From Gemmatimonadota bacterium (GTDB lineage Bacteria; Gemmatimonadota; Gemmatimonadetes; Gemmatimonadales; Gemmatimonadaceae), in assembly GCA_020161135.1 (NCBI GenBank), contig JAIUOB010000001.1:372001-436000 (forward strand): a DNA stretch of 64,000 bases, read 5' to 3'. The translations under genes and the position numbers were made by a program. The notes beneath the pieces were generated by a model. That model had not been told where the DNA came from. It saw only the letters and a list, made by a program, of their open reading frames with translations, and did not search any database. Shown in pieces: positions 26,090 to 34,865 of the stretch (the first letter of the stretch is position 1; each line of letters starts with the position of its first letter).

Positions 26090-26731
26090 TCACCAGCCGC
26101 GACGCGCACTCCCCGCATCGCGGTTGTCGCAGGGCACCGTCGTCGGCATGAGCACACGGTCGATCACGTGTACCAGGCCGTTGCTGGCCGGCACGTCGGC
26201 GATGCGCACCACGGCATCGTTCACGCGCAGTTCGCCGCCGTCATCGCGCAACGTGACGCGCGCACCCGCCACCGTCTCGGCGCTCGACGTGCGGCGCGCC
26301 TCGGCCGCCGTCACGCGTCCCGGCAGTACGTGGTAGGTGAGCAGCGTCCGCAGGCGATCGCGGTTCTCCGGCTTGAGCAGGTCCGTGACCGTGCCACTCG
26401 GCAGGCGCCGGAACGCCTCATCGGTGGGCGCGAAGAGCGTGAACGGCCCACGACCGAGCAGCGTCTCGGTGAGCCCCGCGGCATCGACGGCGGCGAGGAG
26501 CGTCGTGAACTGTCCGGCGGTGCGCGCCACCTGCGGGATGCTGGGCGTGCCGCCATTGCTGCTGCCATTGCTGTTGCGCGTGGCGTGCTGCGCCTGCGCC
26601 GGCGTGGCCAGCGCGAATGCGGCGAGCGGGGCCATCACGAGGACCGCAGCGAGACGCACGGACGCGGGCACGGCGAGGCGCCGCAGCGTGGGGCGCAGCA
26701 TGGAGCGAAGCGAAGCGATACGAAGCGACAT
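26090..26731 (-). CDS. Fasciclin (FAS1) domain secreted protein
   Basis: 213 residues from ATG 26731, which has GGAG upstream; the longer frame was rejected. A signal peptide ends at TPAQAQ. One FAS1 domain covers about residues 75-205 with the two conserved boxes GPFTLFAPTDEAFRRLPSG (H1) and ASNGLVHVIDRVLMP (H2), plus the LLTYHVLPGRV core. FAS1 domains mediate adhesion or cell-surface interactions. It is divergent from an ECF sigma factor / RskA-type anti-sigma pair. This repeats the arrangement known in mycobacteria, where SigK-RskA control FAS1 proteins MPT70/MPT83, so it is a likely target of that pair. Confidence 0.92.
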   Translation of the reverse strand: MSLRIASLRSMLRPTLRRLAVPASVRLAAVLVMAPLAAFALATPAQAQHATRNSNGSSNGGTPSIPQVARTAGQFTTLLAAVDAAGLTETLLGRGPFTLFAPTDEAFRRLPSGTVTDLLKPENRDRLRTLLTYHVLPGRVTAAEARRTSSAETVAGARVTLRDDGGELRVNDAVVRIADVPASNGLVHVIDRVLMPTTVPCDNRDAGSARRGW

Positions 26732-26831
26732 GGGAGGTCTCCAGACGAGTGAGGGCCGCGCGGTGCGGCCAGTCGCGGCGCGTGGTGGGATCCCGCGGCC
26801 GTGTCCCGCAGTTCGCTCCATGTCGGCGTTC

Positions 26832-26909
26832 GGATGCAGCCGTTCCAACGCGGACGCGGCAACGCCGACCCGGATACGCCGACACGGCGACGCCGACACG
26901 GCTGCATCC
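26832..26909. promoter_or_regulatory. Inverted repeat in the FAS1/sigma-factor divergent region
   Basis: GGATGCAGCCGT (26832-26843) and ACGGCTGCATCC (26898-26909) are perfect 12 bp complements 54 bp apart; each is followed closely by CCAACGCG on the + strand. The interval holds three ACGCCGAC words. The element lies between the divergent starts and may be a regulatory site, but no known binding motif was recognised. Confidence 0.35.
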
Positions 26910-26988
26910 AACGCGCGGCACCCGACGAAGCACCCGGCATGGCTCCATTTCGACGCGATATCCCGCACGGCTCCTCGCACACCCCACG

Positions 26989-27762
26989 ATGGTTCCCGAC
27001 CGATCCACCGATCGCGCGCTCGACGCGTCCTCGCTCACGCCGCTCGCTACGCCGCTCGCTACGCCGCTCGCTACGCCGCTCGCTACGCCGCTCGCTACGC
27101 CGCGCCTGCGCATGACACGCGGCGGGGACCTGCTGCGGGTGGCCGATCCGCTGACCGACGGCGCGCGCGATCCGCTCCTTCCCCGCATCGCGGCCGGCGA
27201 CACGACGGCGGTGCAGGCGTGCGTGCAGCGCTACGGCGCGCTCGTCTGGTCGCTCGCCCGACGCTGGACGCCCGACGCGCGCGATGTGGAAGACGCGGTG
27301 CAGGAGGTGTTCGTCGACCTCTGGCGCAGCGCGCCGCGCTACGACATGACGCGGGCCACCGAGGCCGGCTGGGTGGCCCTGATCGCGCGCCGCCGCCTCA
27401 TCGACCGCATGCGCAAGCGGCAGCGCGCCGTGGCGCTCGAACCGCTCCCCGACGACTTCGACCAGGCCGACGACACGCCGGAGCCCGATCTCGATCGCCA
27501 GCAGCGCGTCGAACGCGCCCATGCCGCGTTGCGGGCGTTGCCACCCGCGCAGCGCACCATGCTCGAACTCGCACTCCTGCACGGCCGCACGCACGAGGAA
27601 ATCGCGCAGGACACCGGCACACCGCTGGGCACCGTGAAGTCGCACATCCGCCGCGGCCTGCAGCGTGCCCGCGCGCTGCTCCTGACCGCCGCCCCGGCAT
27701 CCGCCTCTGCGTCCGCCTCCGCATCCGCCTCTGCGCCCGCCGACGAGACACCGTCCGTATGA
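26989..27762 (+). CDS. ECF RNA polymerase sigma factor (SigK-like)
   Basis: 257 residues if started at ATG 26989; an ATG at 27112 would give 216 residues and is also plausible. Region sigma-2 is seen in LVWSLARRWTPDARDVEDAVQEVFVDLWRSAPRY and sigma-4 in LPPAQRTMLELALLHGRTHEEIAQDTGTPLGTVKSHIRRGLQRAR. The extra N-terminus contains five perfect tandem copies of a 12 bp unit encoding (Thr-Pro-Leu-Ala), and the C-terminus a Ser-Ala repeat; both are outside the conserved domains. Its TGA overlaps the ATG of an RskA-like anti-sigma gene, its expected inhibitor. The divergent FAS1 gene is a probable target. Confidence 0.92.
   Translation: MVPDRSTDRALDASSLTPLATPLATPLATPLATPLATPRLRMTRGGDLLRVADPLTDGARDPLLPRIAAGDTTAVQACVQRYGALVWSLARRWTPDARDVEDAVQEVFVDLWRSAPRYDMTRATEAGWVALIARRRLIDRMRKRQRAVALEPLPDDFDQADDTPEPDLDRQQRVERAHAALRALPPAQRTMLELALLHGRTHEEIAQDTGTPLGTVKSHIRRGLQRARALLLTAAPASASASASASASAPADETPSV
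27043..27102 (+). repeat. 12 bp minisatellite inside the sigma-factor gene
   Basis: Five perfect head-to-tail copies of CTCGCTACGCCG, preceded by a degenerate copy. Because the unit is a multiple of three, copy-number change would alter only the length of the N-terminal TPLA tail, or leave the protein untouched if translation starts at 27112. Confidence 0.9.
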
Positions 27763-28550
27763 ACACGCCCACGACATCCCATTCGAACGCCCTGCGCGAG
27801 CCCACCGCCGACGAGTTGCTCACCGGCGAGCTCACCGCCGCGCTGTTCGTCGCGTCCGGCGCCGCCGCCGATGACGGCCCGCTCCCCGACCTGCTGGCGG
27901 CGCGCCTCGTGCACACCGGTGAAGCGCTGGTGCGGAGCGGCGCCGTTCCGCCCCGCGCCGTCGCGCCGCTCTCCGTGGCGCCAGTCGCCCCGGAAGTCCT
28001 CGCGCCGGTCGCGCCACGCGCACGGTTCCAGGGCACGCGCGCCGTGGCCTGGGGTGGCTGGCTTGCCGCGGCTGCGCTGCTGGCCGTCGTGCTGCGTCCC
28101 TCGGCCACACCCGCGGTGGACGGTGGCCGCGACGCGCCAACACCCGCCATGGCGCTGGCCGACTCGCTCGCGGGCGATACCACCGCCACGCGACTCACCT
28201 TCGGTGCCGGCGCCGACACCACCGGTCTCGCGCTGCAGGGGTCGGTGACGTGGGACGCGCGTGGCCAGCGTGGCGTGCTGCGCCTCGCCGGGCTCGTGGC
28301 CAACGACCGCAGCCAGTGGCAGTACCAGCTCTGGATCGTCGACGCCGATCGCGACACGCGCTATCCGGTGGACGGCGGCGTGTTCGATGTGCCCGCCGCG
28401 GGCGGCGAGCTGGTGGTCCCGGTGCACCCGCGTGTGTCCGTGGGCAAGGCGGCCCTCTTCGTCATCACAGTGGAACGCCCCGGCGGCGTGGTGGTCTCCG
28501 ACCGGTCGCGTGTGGCGGCCATTGCGCAGGCGCCGGAGGCGGGGCTGTAA
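27759..28550 (+). CDS. Anti-sigma factor, RskA family
   Basis: 263 residues from ATG 27759, overlapping the sigma-factor stop. The N-terminal half is cytoplasmic by prediction and begins TADELLTGELTAALFVASGAA. One transmembrane helix lies near residues 96-112 (GGWLAAAALLAVVL). The C-terminal periplasmic domain (about 150-260) matches the RskA fold by pattern (QYQLWIVDADRDTRYPVDGGVF, KAALFVITVERPGG). There is no HxxxCxxC zinc motif, as in RskA. It is expected to hold the upstream sigma factor at the membrane and release it by regulated proteolysis. Confidence 0.88.
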   Translation: MNTPTTSHSNALREPTADELLTGELTAALFVASGAAADDGPLPDLLAARLVHTGEALVRSGAVPPRAVAPLSVAPVAPEVLAPVAPRARFQGTRAVAWGGWLAAAALLAVVLRPSATPAVDGGRDAPTPAMALADSLAGDTTATRLTFGAGADTTGLALQGSVTWDARGQRGVLRLAGLVANDRSQWQYQLWIVDADRDTRYPVDGGVFDVPAAGGELVVPVHPRVSVGKAALFVITVERPGGVVVSDRSRVAAIAQAPEAGL

Positions 28551-28717
28551 CGGCGAAGCGCACGCGCCAGGCTCGCAGGTTCACTCCAGCCGTGGGACGG
28601 GATGGCCGATACTCCCCCTCGAGGTGCGACGACCGTGTGCCGGTTCAACCGGGCGATCGTCCCCACCCTCGCGTGGCCGTTCGGAGTCTCCCTGCCCCAC
28701 CCCAGCTCGCCTCCTGC

Positions 28718-29839
28718 ATGTTCTTCCGGCGCTCCTCGCCCGCCCCGGCTCCCGTCGCCGCGCCCGACCCGTCGGTGCCGACCGCCTCAGGGGCGGACGT
28801 CATCTCACCGGTGCTCGACGCGTTCGGGCAGCTCATGGCGGCGTTCACCAACGGGGTGTTCGACATGCCGGACCACCCCGAGGGGGAGGTGCGCGGCCAC
28901 CTCGATGCCTGGCGGCGACATGCGATGATCGGCGCGGCGGCGCCCACCGAGCACACGGACGACGCGCCGCCGCGCAGCGGCCTGCCGCTCGAGGAGCGCG
29001 ACTGGAGCCGCACCACCAACGCCTTCAGCGAACATCGCCGGGCGGAGAAGCTGTTCGTGGAGACGGCGCTCGCCGACCTCCGCGAAGCGCTCTGGCTGTG
29101 CGTCGAGCGCACGCACGAGGCGCTCGAGGCCGAGCAGGAAGCGGGGACGCAGTCGGCCGTGCAGATGGACCGGCTGCGGCAGGCGCTCACGCGGCTCGAG
29201 ACGGGGGTCGTGAAGACCGAGATCACCGTCGCGATGCGTTCGCTCGAGCAGATCACCGAGCAGCGCCAGCACACGCAGCGGGCCATCTACGGACAGCTGG
29301 CGGAGCGTATCGAGGAGCTGGGCTCACAACTCGACGAAGCGCGCAAGGCGAGCGAGACGGATGCGCTCACCGCGCTCGGCAATCGCCTCTGCTTCGATCG
29401 GGCGGCGGCGCGCCAGGTGCACCTGCACGCCCTCAATGGCAACCCGCTGGTGGTCATCCTGCTCGATCTCGACCGGCTCAAGCCGCTCAACGACACGCAC
29501 GGCCACCAGGCGGGTGATCTCGCGCTCCAGGCGCTGGCCAAGTGCCTGCATCGCGTCTTCCTGCGCGAGGCGGACATCGTCTGTCGCATCGGCGGCGACG
29601 AGTTCGCGGTCGTGCTCCCCAACACCTCGGTGTCGCTGGCGCAGAAGCTCATCGAGCGGCTCGACGCGACCATCGCGGCCGAGCCGTGGCCGTTCGCGGA
29701 GCAGGGGCTGCCCCTGTCGGCGAGCATCGGCTTTGCGGCATGGCAGCGCGGCGAGAGCATCGAGCAGTGGATCGCGCGGGCCGATGCCGCGCTGTACGCC
29801 GACAAGCAGAGCCGCCGCGAGAAGCCCGCCGCCGCCTGA
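28718..29839 (+). CDS. Diguanylate cyclase (GGDEF) with novel N-terminal region
   Basis: 373 residues from ATG 28718. The GGDEF domain covers about 210-370, with an intact active-site motif GGDEF (292-296) and an inhibitory I-site RxxD (Arg283-Asp286) five residues upstream, so the enzyme should make c-di-GMP and be product-inhibited. The N-terminal 200 residues are soluble and contain a long, heptad-rich coiled coil (about 120-205, ALTRLETGVVKTEITVAMRS). No PAS, GAF or membrane sensor domain was recognised. It resembles DgcZ-like or polar-localised soluble cyclases in layout only. The frame ends 160 bp before the convergent PEP-CTERM gene. Confidence 0.9.
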   Translation: MFFRRSSPAPAPVAAPDPSVPTASGADVISPVLDAFGQLMAAFTNGVFDMPDHPEGEVRGHLDAWRRHAMIGAAAPTEHTDDAPPRSGLPLEERDWSRTTNAFSEHRRAEKLFVETALADLREALWLCVERTHEALEAEQEAGTQSAVQMDRLRQALTRLETGVVKTEITVAMRSLEQITEQRQHTQRAIYGQLAERIEELGSQLDEARKASETDALTALGNRLCFDRAAARQVHLHALNGNPLVVILLDLDRLKPLNDTHGHQAGDLALQALAKCLHRVFLREADIVCRIGGDEFAVVLPNTSVSLAQKLIERLDATIAAEPWPFAEQGLPLSASIGFAAWQRGESIEQWIARADAALYADKQSRREKPAAA

Positions 29840-29849
29840 CTCCACCGCG

Positions 29850-29935
29850 GCTCCCCACCCCCACGCGACACCCGGCTCCCGGCCCACGGCTCACGGCCCC
29901 ACCCTCACGGCCCCCGGCTCACGACCGCGCCGCAT
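29850..29935. repeat. GC-rich intergenic repeat, copy E (degenerate)
   Basis: CCGGCTCCCGGCCCACGGCTCACGG followed by further CCTCACGG and CCGGCTCACG words; these share the GGCTCACG core of copy D. It lies between convergent genes, as do B and D. Confidence 0.45.
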
Positions 29936-29942
29936 CGAACGC

Positions 29943-29975
29943 AGAAGGCCCGCAGCGAATCGCCGCGGGCCTTCT
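29943..29975. terminator. Hairpin between convergent diguanylate cyclase and PEP-CTERM genes
   Basis: An 11 bp stem AGAAGGCCCGC/GCGGGCCTTCT with an 11-base loop, 25 bp beyond the PEP-CTERM stop. It may end transcription from either side. Confidence 0.6.
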
Positions 29976-30000
29976 GTCCATCCGTGACCTGCCGCGCGAT

Positions 30001-30708
30001 TCAGGCGCGACGACGACGGCGCGCGACCACACCCATCGCCGCGAGGCCGGCGGCCATGAGCGCGTAGGTGGACGGCTCGGGGACGACGTTCTGCGGCACC
30101 GACTTGGAGATGACGACGTTGTCGAGCACGGGGCCGACGTTGTCGTTGCCCGACGTGTAGAAGTCGACCGAGACCTGTCCGGCATTCACGAACGTGAACG
30201 AGAAGGTCGAGGTCGTCCACGGCGCGGTGGGCGCGATACCGCTGGCGAAATTGGTGTAGGTCGGCGCAAAGAGGCCGCTCCCCAGGCCGGCCATGTACCC
30301 CGTTCCGGTGTTGTTCGTGAACGCCGTGGTGGTGCCGAAGTTGAATCGCACACCGAGTCCGTCCTGCGCGCCACCACGCTGGTTGCCACTCAGGTCGAAC
30401 GACAGGTTGAACGTCTCGCCGGCCCCGAAGAAGAACGTCTGCGTGCCGATGGTGCCCGACGCGTTGCGCGAGCCGTCCATGTCGACGCAGGAACCCGTGC
30501 CGCCGGCGCAGGTGATGCCGAAGTCACCCGACTTGATCAGGTCCACCGTGCCGTTCAGGACCGTCCAGTTCGGGAACGACGCATAGTTGAGCTGCGAGTT
30601 GCCGCCGTTGAGGCCGGTGAAGGAGTCGCTGAGCAGGACCTGCGCCTGGGCCGTGCTGGCCACGAGCAGCGAGGCGAGGGCGACGGCGAAGGAACGGAAA
30701 CGGGACAT
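30001..30708 (-). CDS. PEP-CTERM sorting domain protein
   Basis: 235 residues from ATG 30708; the longer frame was rejected. A signal peptide ends in ASTAQAQ. The mature part is a single beta-rich domain rich in Gly, Asn, Thr and Ser (FNLSFDLSGNQRGG, STFSFTFVNAGQVSVDFYTSGN), of the kind seen in exported PEP-CTERM substrates. The C-terminus carries the sorting tripartite signal: VPEPST, a hydrophobic helix (YALMAAGLAAMGVV) and an Arg cluster (ARRRRRA). Such proteins are processed by exosortase (EpsH), which is not in the window. It is divergent from the S9 peptidase. Confidence 0.93.
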   Translation of the reverse strand: MSRFRSFAVALASLLVASTAQAQVLLSDSFTGLNGGNSQLNYASFPNWTVLNGTVDLIKSGDFGITCAGGTGSCVDMDGSRNASGTIGTQTFFFGAGETFNLSFDLSGNQRGGAQDGLGVRFNFGTTTAFTNNTGTGYMAGLGSGLFAPTYTNFASGIAPTAPWTTSTFSFTFVNAGQVSVDFYTSGNDNVGPVLDNVVISKSVPQNVVPEPSTYALMAAGLAAMGVVARRRRRA

Positions 30709-30842
30709 GATTGGGCGGGTTGGCGAAGGGCGAAGGCGACCGATACCCCTATCTTCAGCAATTTCCAGGCCCAGAGCGCAGCCACGCAACTCCGCGCCAG
30801 GCGCTACTTTGGCGGCGCCCCCTGCCCTCCAAGGATTCCGTC

Positions 30843-33569
30843 ATGCGCCGAACTGTCGCGGCCGTCCCCCTCGCCCTGTTGCTTGCGTCCCACACCGCGC
30901 TCGCACAGGGAACCGCCCCAAAGCCGCTCCTCACCCCCGCCGACTACGGCCAGTGGCAAACCCTGGGAGCCGCCCGACTCTCCCCGCGCGGCGACTGGAC
31001 CGCCATCGGCATCAACCGGGTGAACGAGGAGCACACCCTCCAGCTCCGCGGCGGACCGCGCGACACCACGATCGCCGTCCCCTACGCCACCCTCCCGGTG
31101 TTCGCCTCGGCCACCCCGTGGGTGGGCTACACGGTGAACGTCTCCCCGGCTGAGCGCGAGCGACTCACGAAGGATCGCAAGCCGATTCGCACCACGGTCG
31201 AGCTGCGCAATCTCGCCACCAACGCGGTCATCCGGGTGCCCGAGATCAGCGCGTGGACCTTCAGCGCCGACGGACGCTTCGCCGCGCTCACCCGCTACGC
31301 AGCCGAAGGGCGCCGCACCACCGACGTGCTGGTGTACGACCTCGCGCGCGGCACCCGGCTCACCTTCGCGAACGTGAGCGAGCAGGCATGGAGCGATGCC
31401 GGCGCGCGCTTCGCCTTCACGGTGGAAGGTGAGGGCGCCACCGGGCACAGCGTGCAGGTGTACGACGCCGGCGCCAACACGCTGGCCGTGCTGCAGGCCG
31501 GCGCGGCTCCATTCAAGGCCATCGCGTGGCGGCGTGGTGCCGCCGACCTCGCCGCCCTGCAGGCGCGCCCCGATAAGGCCTTCCGCGACACCGCCTATGC
31601 CGTGCTGGTGTGGCGCGACGCATCGCCCGTCTGCAACTGCACGCCGATCACGCTCGACATCACGGCGGCGCCGGCCGGACAGCGCATCGCCGAGCATCGT
31701 CGCCCCAGCTGGTCGCGCGACGGCCGTGTGCTGTACCTCGGCCTCCGCCCGCGCATTCCCGACGCCACCGCGCCGAAGAAGCTGACCGACAAGCCGAGCG
31801 ACGTGGAGATCTGGCACGCCGCCGACGTGAAGATGTTCGCGCAGCAGAAGGCGCAGGAAGCGCAGGATCTGCGGCGCACCACCCTCGCGGCGTGGCACCT
31901 CACGGCGGGGAAGCTCACCCCGGTGGGCAGCGACCTGTACGAGAACGCAACGCCGCTCGAGAACGCGCGGTGGGCGCTCGAGACAGACACCAAGCCGTAT
32001 CCGTGGGAGATGAAGTTCGGGCGCAATGTGCAGGACGTGTACGCCGTCGACCTCGAGACGGGGGCGCGCCGCAAGCTGCTCACGCGCAAGGCGCATGTCT
32101 TCGGCGGCAACCCGGCCGGGACGCACGTCGCGTGGAGCGATGGCCGCGACTACTGGGTCACCGACATCGCCACCGGCGCACAGACGAACCTCACCGCGCC
32201 CCTCACGCGCGCCGGCAAGGCGGACTTCGTCGACCACGACAACGACCACCCGAACCCCGTCCCGCACATCTTCCCGATCGCGGGGTGGGCGAAGGACGGA
32301 GCGCTGCTGCTGAACGACACGCACGACGTGTGGCGCGCGCCGCTCGACGGAGGTGCGCCCCAGCGACTGACCGATGGCGCCCGGGACGGCGTCGTGCATC
32401 GGCTGGTGAGCTTCACGCCGTTCTCGGCCAGCCCCACCGATCGCGCCGTCGACCTCTCCCAGCCGGTGCACCTCTCGCTCTTCTCGCCACGGACCAAGGC
32501 GAGCGGCTACGCGCGGCTGGCGGGTGGCACGGTGGAGCGGCTCGTCTTCGGTGACGCGTCGATGCGCGGCCTCGTGCGCGCCGACAGCGCGCCGGTGTAC
32601 GCCTTCGTGCGCAATCGCTACGACGAGAGCCCGAACGTGTTCGTGGGCAGCGACCTCAAGACGGCCAGGGCGGTGACCGCCACCAATCCGTTCCAGGGCA
32701 ACTACGCCTGGGGCAAGGTCGAGCTCATGCCCTTCCGCAGCACCATCGGCGTGCCGCTGCAGGCCCTGCTCTACTACCCGGCCAACTACGACCCGTCGAG
32801 GAAGTATCCGCTCATCGTCTACACCTACGAGCGCCTCACCGACGGCCTGCACAACTACGTCGCGCCCAACCAGACCAACTACTACAACACGACCGTCTTC
32901 ACGCAGCAGGGCTACTTCGTGCTCATGCCGGACATCGTCTTCCGGCCGCGCGAGCCCGGGCTGGGCACACAGTACGCCGTCGAGGCGGCCGTGAAGCAGG
33001 TCATCGCCAAGGGGCTCGTCGACCCGGCGCGCGTGGGGCACGTGGGCCACTCGCAGGGCGGCTACGAGGCGGCCTTCCTGGGCACGCACAGCAAGCTGTT
33101 CGCGACCACGATCGTGGGGAGCGGCATCACCGACATGGTGAGCTTCGCCGGCCAGTTGCACTGGAGCGGCGGCAGCGCCGAGTTCGACCACTGGGAGACG
33201 GGGCAGTTCCGCATGGAGGTCGCACCGTGGGAGGACGAGCGGGCCATGCGCGCGAACTCACCCCTCGCCACCGTGCACACCATGCCCGCGAAGAGCATGC
33301 TGCTCATGGTGGGCAGCGAGGACGGCACCGTCGACCCGCGGCAGGGCTCACTGTTCTACAACTACGCGCGGCGCGCCGGCAAGCACGTGGTGCTCCTCAC
33401 TTATCCCGGTGAAGGGCATGGGCTCACCAAGAAAGAGAACCAGCGCGACTACCAGCAGCGCATCCTCGAGTGGTTCGGGCACTGGCTCAAGGGCGACACC
33501 GCCGCCACCTGGATCACGAAGGGCCAGACCGCACTCGAGCGGCGCGCGATCCTCGACGCGAACAAGTAG
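30843..33569 (+). CDS. S9-family prolyl oligopeptidase-like serine peptidase, secreted
   Basis: 908 residues from ATG 30843. A signal peptide ends at TALAQG. A beta-propeller region spans about 60-620 (SWSRDGRVLYLGLRP, VAWSDGRDYWVTDIA). The C-terminal alpha/beta-hydrolase domain holds the catalytic Ser737 in GHSQGG, Asp827 (GSEDGTVD) and His859 (GEGHGL). The layout resembles periplasmic dipeptidyl peptidases and acylaminoacyl peptidases of subfamily S9. The first 27 residues after the signal and the TLAAWHLTAGKL-type insertion are family-like. It likely degrades imported or periplasmic peptides. It ends 9 bp before the convergent CxxCH protein gene. Confidence 0.92.
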   Translation: MRRTVAAVPLALLLASHTALAQGTAPKPLLTPADYGQWQTLGAARLSPRGDWTAIGINRVNEEHTLQLRGGPRDTTIAVPYATLPVFASATPWVGYTVNVSPAERERLTKDRKPIRTTVELRNLATNAVIRVPEISAWTFSADGRFAALTRYAAEGRRTTDVLVYDLARGTRLTFANVSEQAWSDAGARFAFTVEGEGATGHSVQVYDAGANTLAVLQAGAAPFKAIAWRRGAADLAALQARPDKAFRDTAYAVLVWRDASPVCNCTPITLDITAAPAGQRIAEHRRPSWSRDGRVLYLGLRPRIPDATAPKKLTDKPSDVEIWHAADVKMFAQQKAQEAQDLRRTTLAAWHLTAGKLTPVGSDLYENATPLENARWALETDTKPYPWEMKFGRNVQDVYAVDLETGARRKLLTRKAHVFGGNPAGTHVAWSDGRDYWVTDIATGAQTNLTAPLTRAGKADFVDHDNDHPNPVPHIFPIAGWAKDGALLLNDTHDVWRAPLDGGAPQRLTDGARDGVVHRLVSFTPFSASPTDRAVDLSQPVHLSLFSPRTKASGYARLAGGTVERLVFGDASMRGLVRADSAPVYAFVRNRYDESPNVFVGSDLKTARAVTATNPFQGNYAWGKVELMPFRSTIGVPLQALLYYPANYDPSRKYPLIVYTYERLTDGLHNYVAPNQTNYYNTTVFTQQGYFVLMPDIVFRPREPGLGTQYAVEAAVKQVIAKGLVDPARVGHVGHSQGGYEAAFLGTHSKLFATTIVGSGITDMVSFAGQLHWSGGSAEFDHWETGQFRMEVAPWEDERAMRANSPLATVHTMPAKSMLLMVGSEDGTVDPRQGSLFYNYARRAGKHVVLLTYPGEGHGLTKKENQRDYQQRILEWFGHWLKGDTAATWITKGQTALERRAILDANK

Positions 33570-33578
33570 GCGCAGGCG

Positions 33579-34865
33579 TCAGCGCGGCGACGCGGCCGGG
33601 AAATCCGGCTTCGTCGCCGCGAGAATCGCGCGGAGGGCCACGCGATCGGCCTCGGCGATGCGGAATTCGTCATCACGATCGTCGAGCACGGCAGCGAGAC
33701 GCGCGTACACCAGGCGCTTGGCGGTGGGCGCGATCGCGTCGAAGGCGTCGGAGTACACGAGGAAGCTGAGCGGATAGCGGAACAGGCGCCGCTCGAGGTC
33801 GAAGGTGCGCAGTGAGCGCCCCTGCCGGTCGGCGGGGCCGCGCGCCGCGAACGCCGTCGTGAAGCGCGTGCTGCCGCGCACCGGGGCCACGAGCGGCGCC
33901 TCGTCGATGAACAGCAGCGCGCGCACCAACTGCGACACGGCCATGCGCAGCGGCGGCGTGACCGTGTCGGCCGACCCACCGGTGCTGAGCGCCGTCATGG
34001 CCGAGGCGCGCGCCGCCTCGTGCACGGCGGTGATGCGATTGTGCACCGTGGCCTGGTGCGTGAGCACCATGAGCGCCACCACGTCACTCTGCCCCGAGAG
34101 ATAGAGCGTGGTGTCGAAGAGCGCCTCGAGTGTGCGCGGCGCCTGCGTGCTGTCGGCCACGAAGCGTGTGCGCAGCGCGGCCTTGTCGGGCACCTCGTGG
34201 TTGAGCTTCGCGCTGTAGCGGTTGCCCGCATGCCCGTTGCGCCCCACGTCGCCGGTGACATACCAGCCCCCTGCGCGTTGGCGCAGCGGCGTGGCGTCGG
34301 TGGTGCTTCCCTCGTGCGCGCCGGTGATGGGATAGCCGTGCCGGTCGGTGATGCTCGAGAGCACCATGAAGCCCGGCACGCCACCGGTCGCGGCGCGCGA
34401 CTGGTGGCACATGAGGCACTTCATGGTCTCACGCTCGGCCACCGGCGGCGCGTCCCGCGTCTGCGGCACCGTGTAGAAGACCGCACCCTTGGTGGGGTGG
34501 ACGGCGCCGATCTCGAGGAACGGGCTGTCGTGCACGTAGCCGATGTACACGTCGTCGTTGAAGTACAGCGCGCGCGGTGTCCACGGGGCGATGCGATCGG
34601 TCTGCAGGCTCGTGCGCGAGAAGACCAGGGTCTGCGACGAGACCGGGATGTCGAGCGCCTGCAGCAGCGCGGGCAGATAGCCGAATGCGGAGTCGAACGG
34701 GAGACGCACCGCGCCGCTCGCGATGCGAGCCTGCAGGCGCGCCACCGGATCGAGCGTGTCGGGCGCGGCGAGCGGACGCGGCGTACCCTGCGCGTGATCG
34801 CCGCGCGCGACGGCCGCCATCGAGATACCGCACACGGCGGTGAGCAACACCAACGACTTGCGCAA
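33579..34865 (-). CDS. Exported CxxCH (c-type haem) protein of unknown function
   Basis: 428 residues. The best start is TTG at 34865: a perfect GGAGG lies four bases upstream, and the product begins with a proper signal peptide (LRKSLVLLTAVCGISMAAVARG). The ATG further upstream adds 61 residues of low-complexity sequence. One haem-c motif is present, Cys150-Leu-Met-Cys153-His154, followed by SRAATGGVPGF. The preceding block TPRALYFNDDVYIGYVHDSPFLEIGAV and the following GGWYVTGDVGRNGHAGN resemble a widespread, uncharacterised single-haem family of Planctomycetes and Acidobacteria. It is probably periplasmic. The role is unknown; electron transfer is inferred from the motif alone. Confidence 0.82.
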   Translation of the reverse strand: MRKSLVLLTAVCGISMAAVARGDHAQGTPRPLAAPDTLDPVARLQARIASGAVRLPFDSAFGYLPALLQALDIPVSSQTLVFSRTSLQTDRIAPWTPRALYFNDDVYIGYVHDSPFLEIGAVHPTKGAVFYTVPQTRDAPPVAERETMKCLMCHQSRAATGGVPGFMVLSSITDRHGYPITGAHEGSTTDATPLRQRAGGWYVTGDVGRNGHAGNRYSAKLNHEVPDKAALRTRFVADSTQAPRTLEALFDTTLYLSGQSDVVALMVLTHQATVHNRITAVHEAARASAMTALSTGGSADTVTPPLRMAVSQLVRALLFIDEAPLVAPVRGSTRFTTAFAARGPADRQGRSLRTFDLERRLFRYPLSFLVYSDAFDAIAPTAKRLVYARLAAVLDDRDDEFRIAEADRVALRAILAATKPDFPAASPR

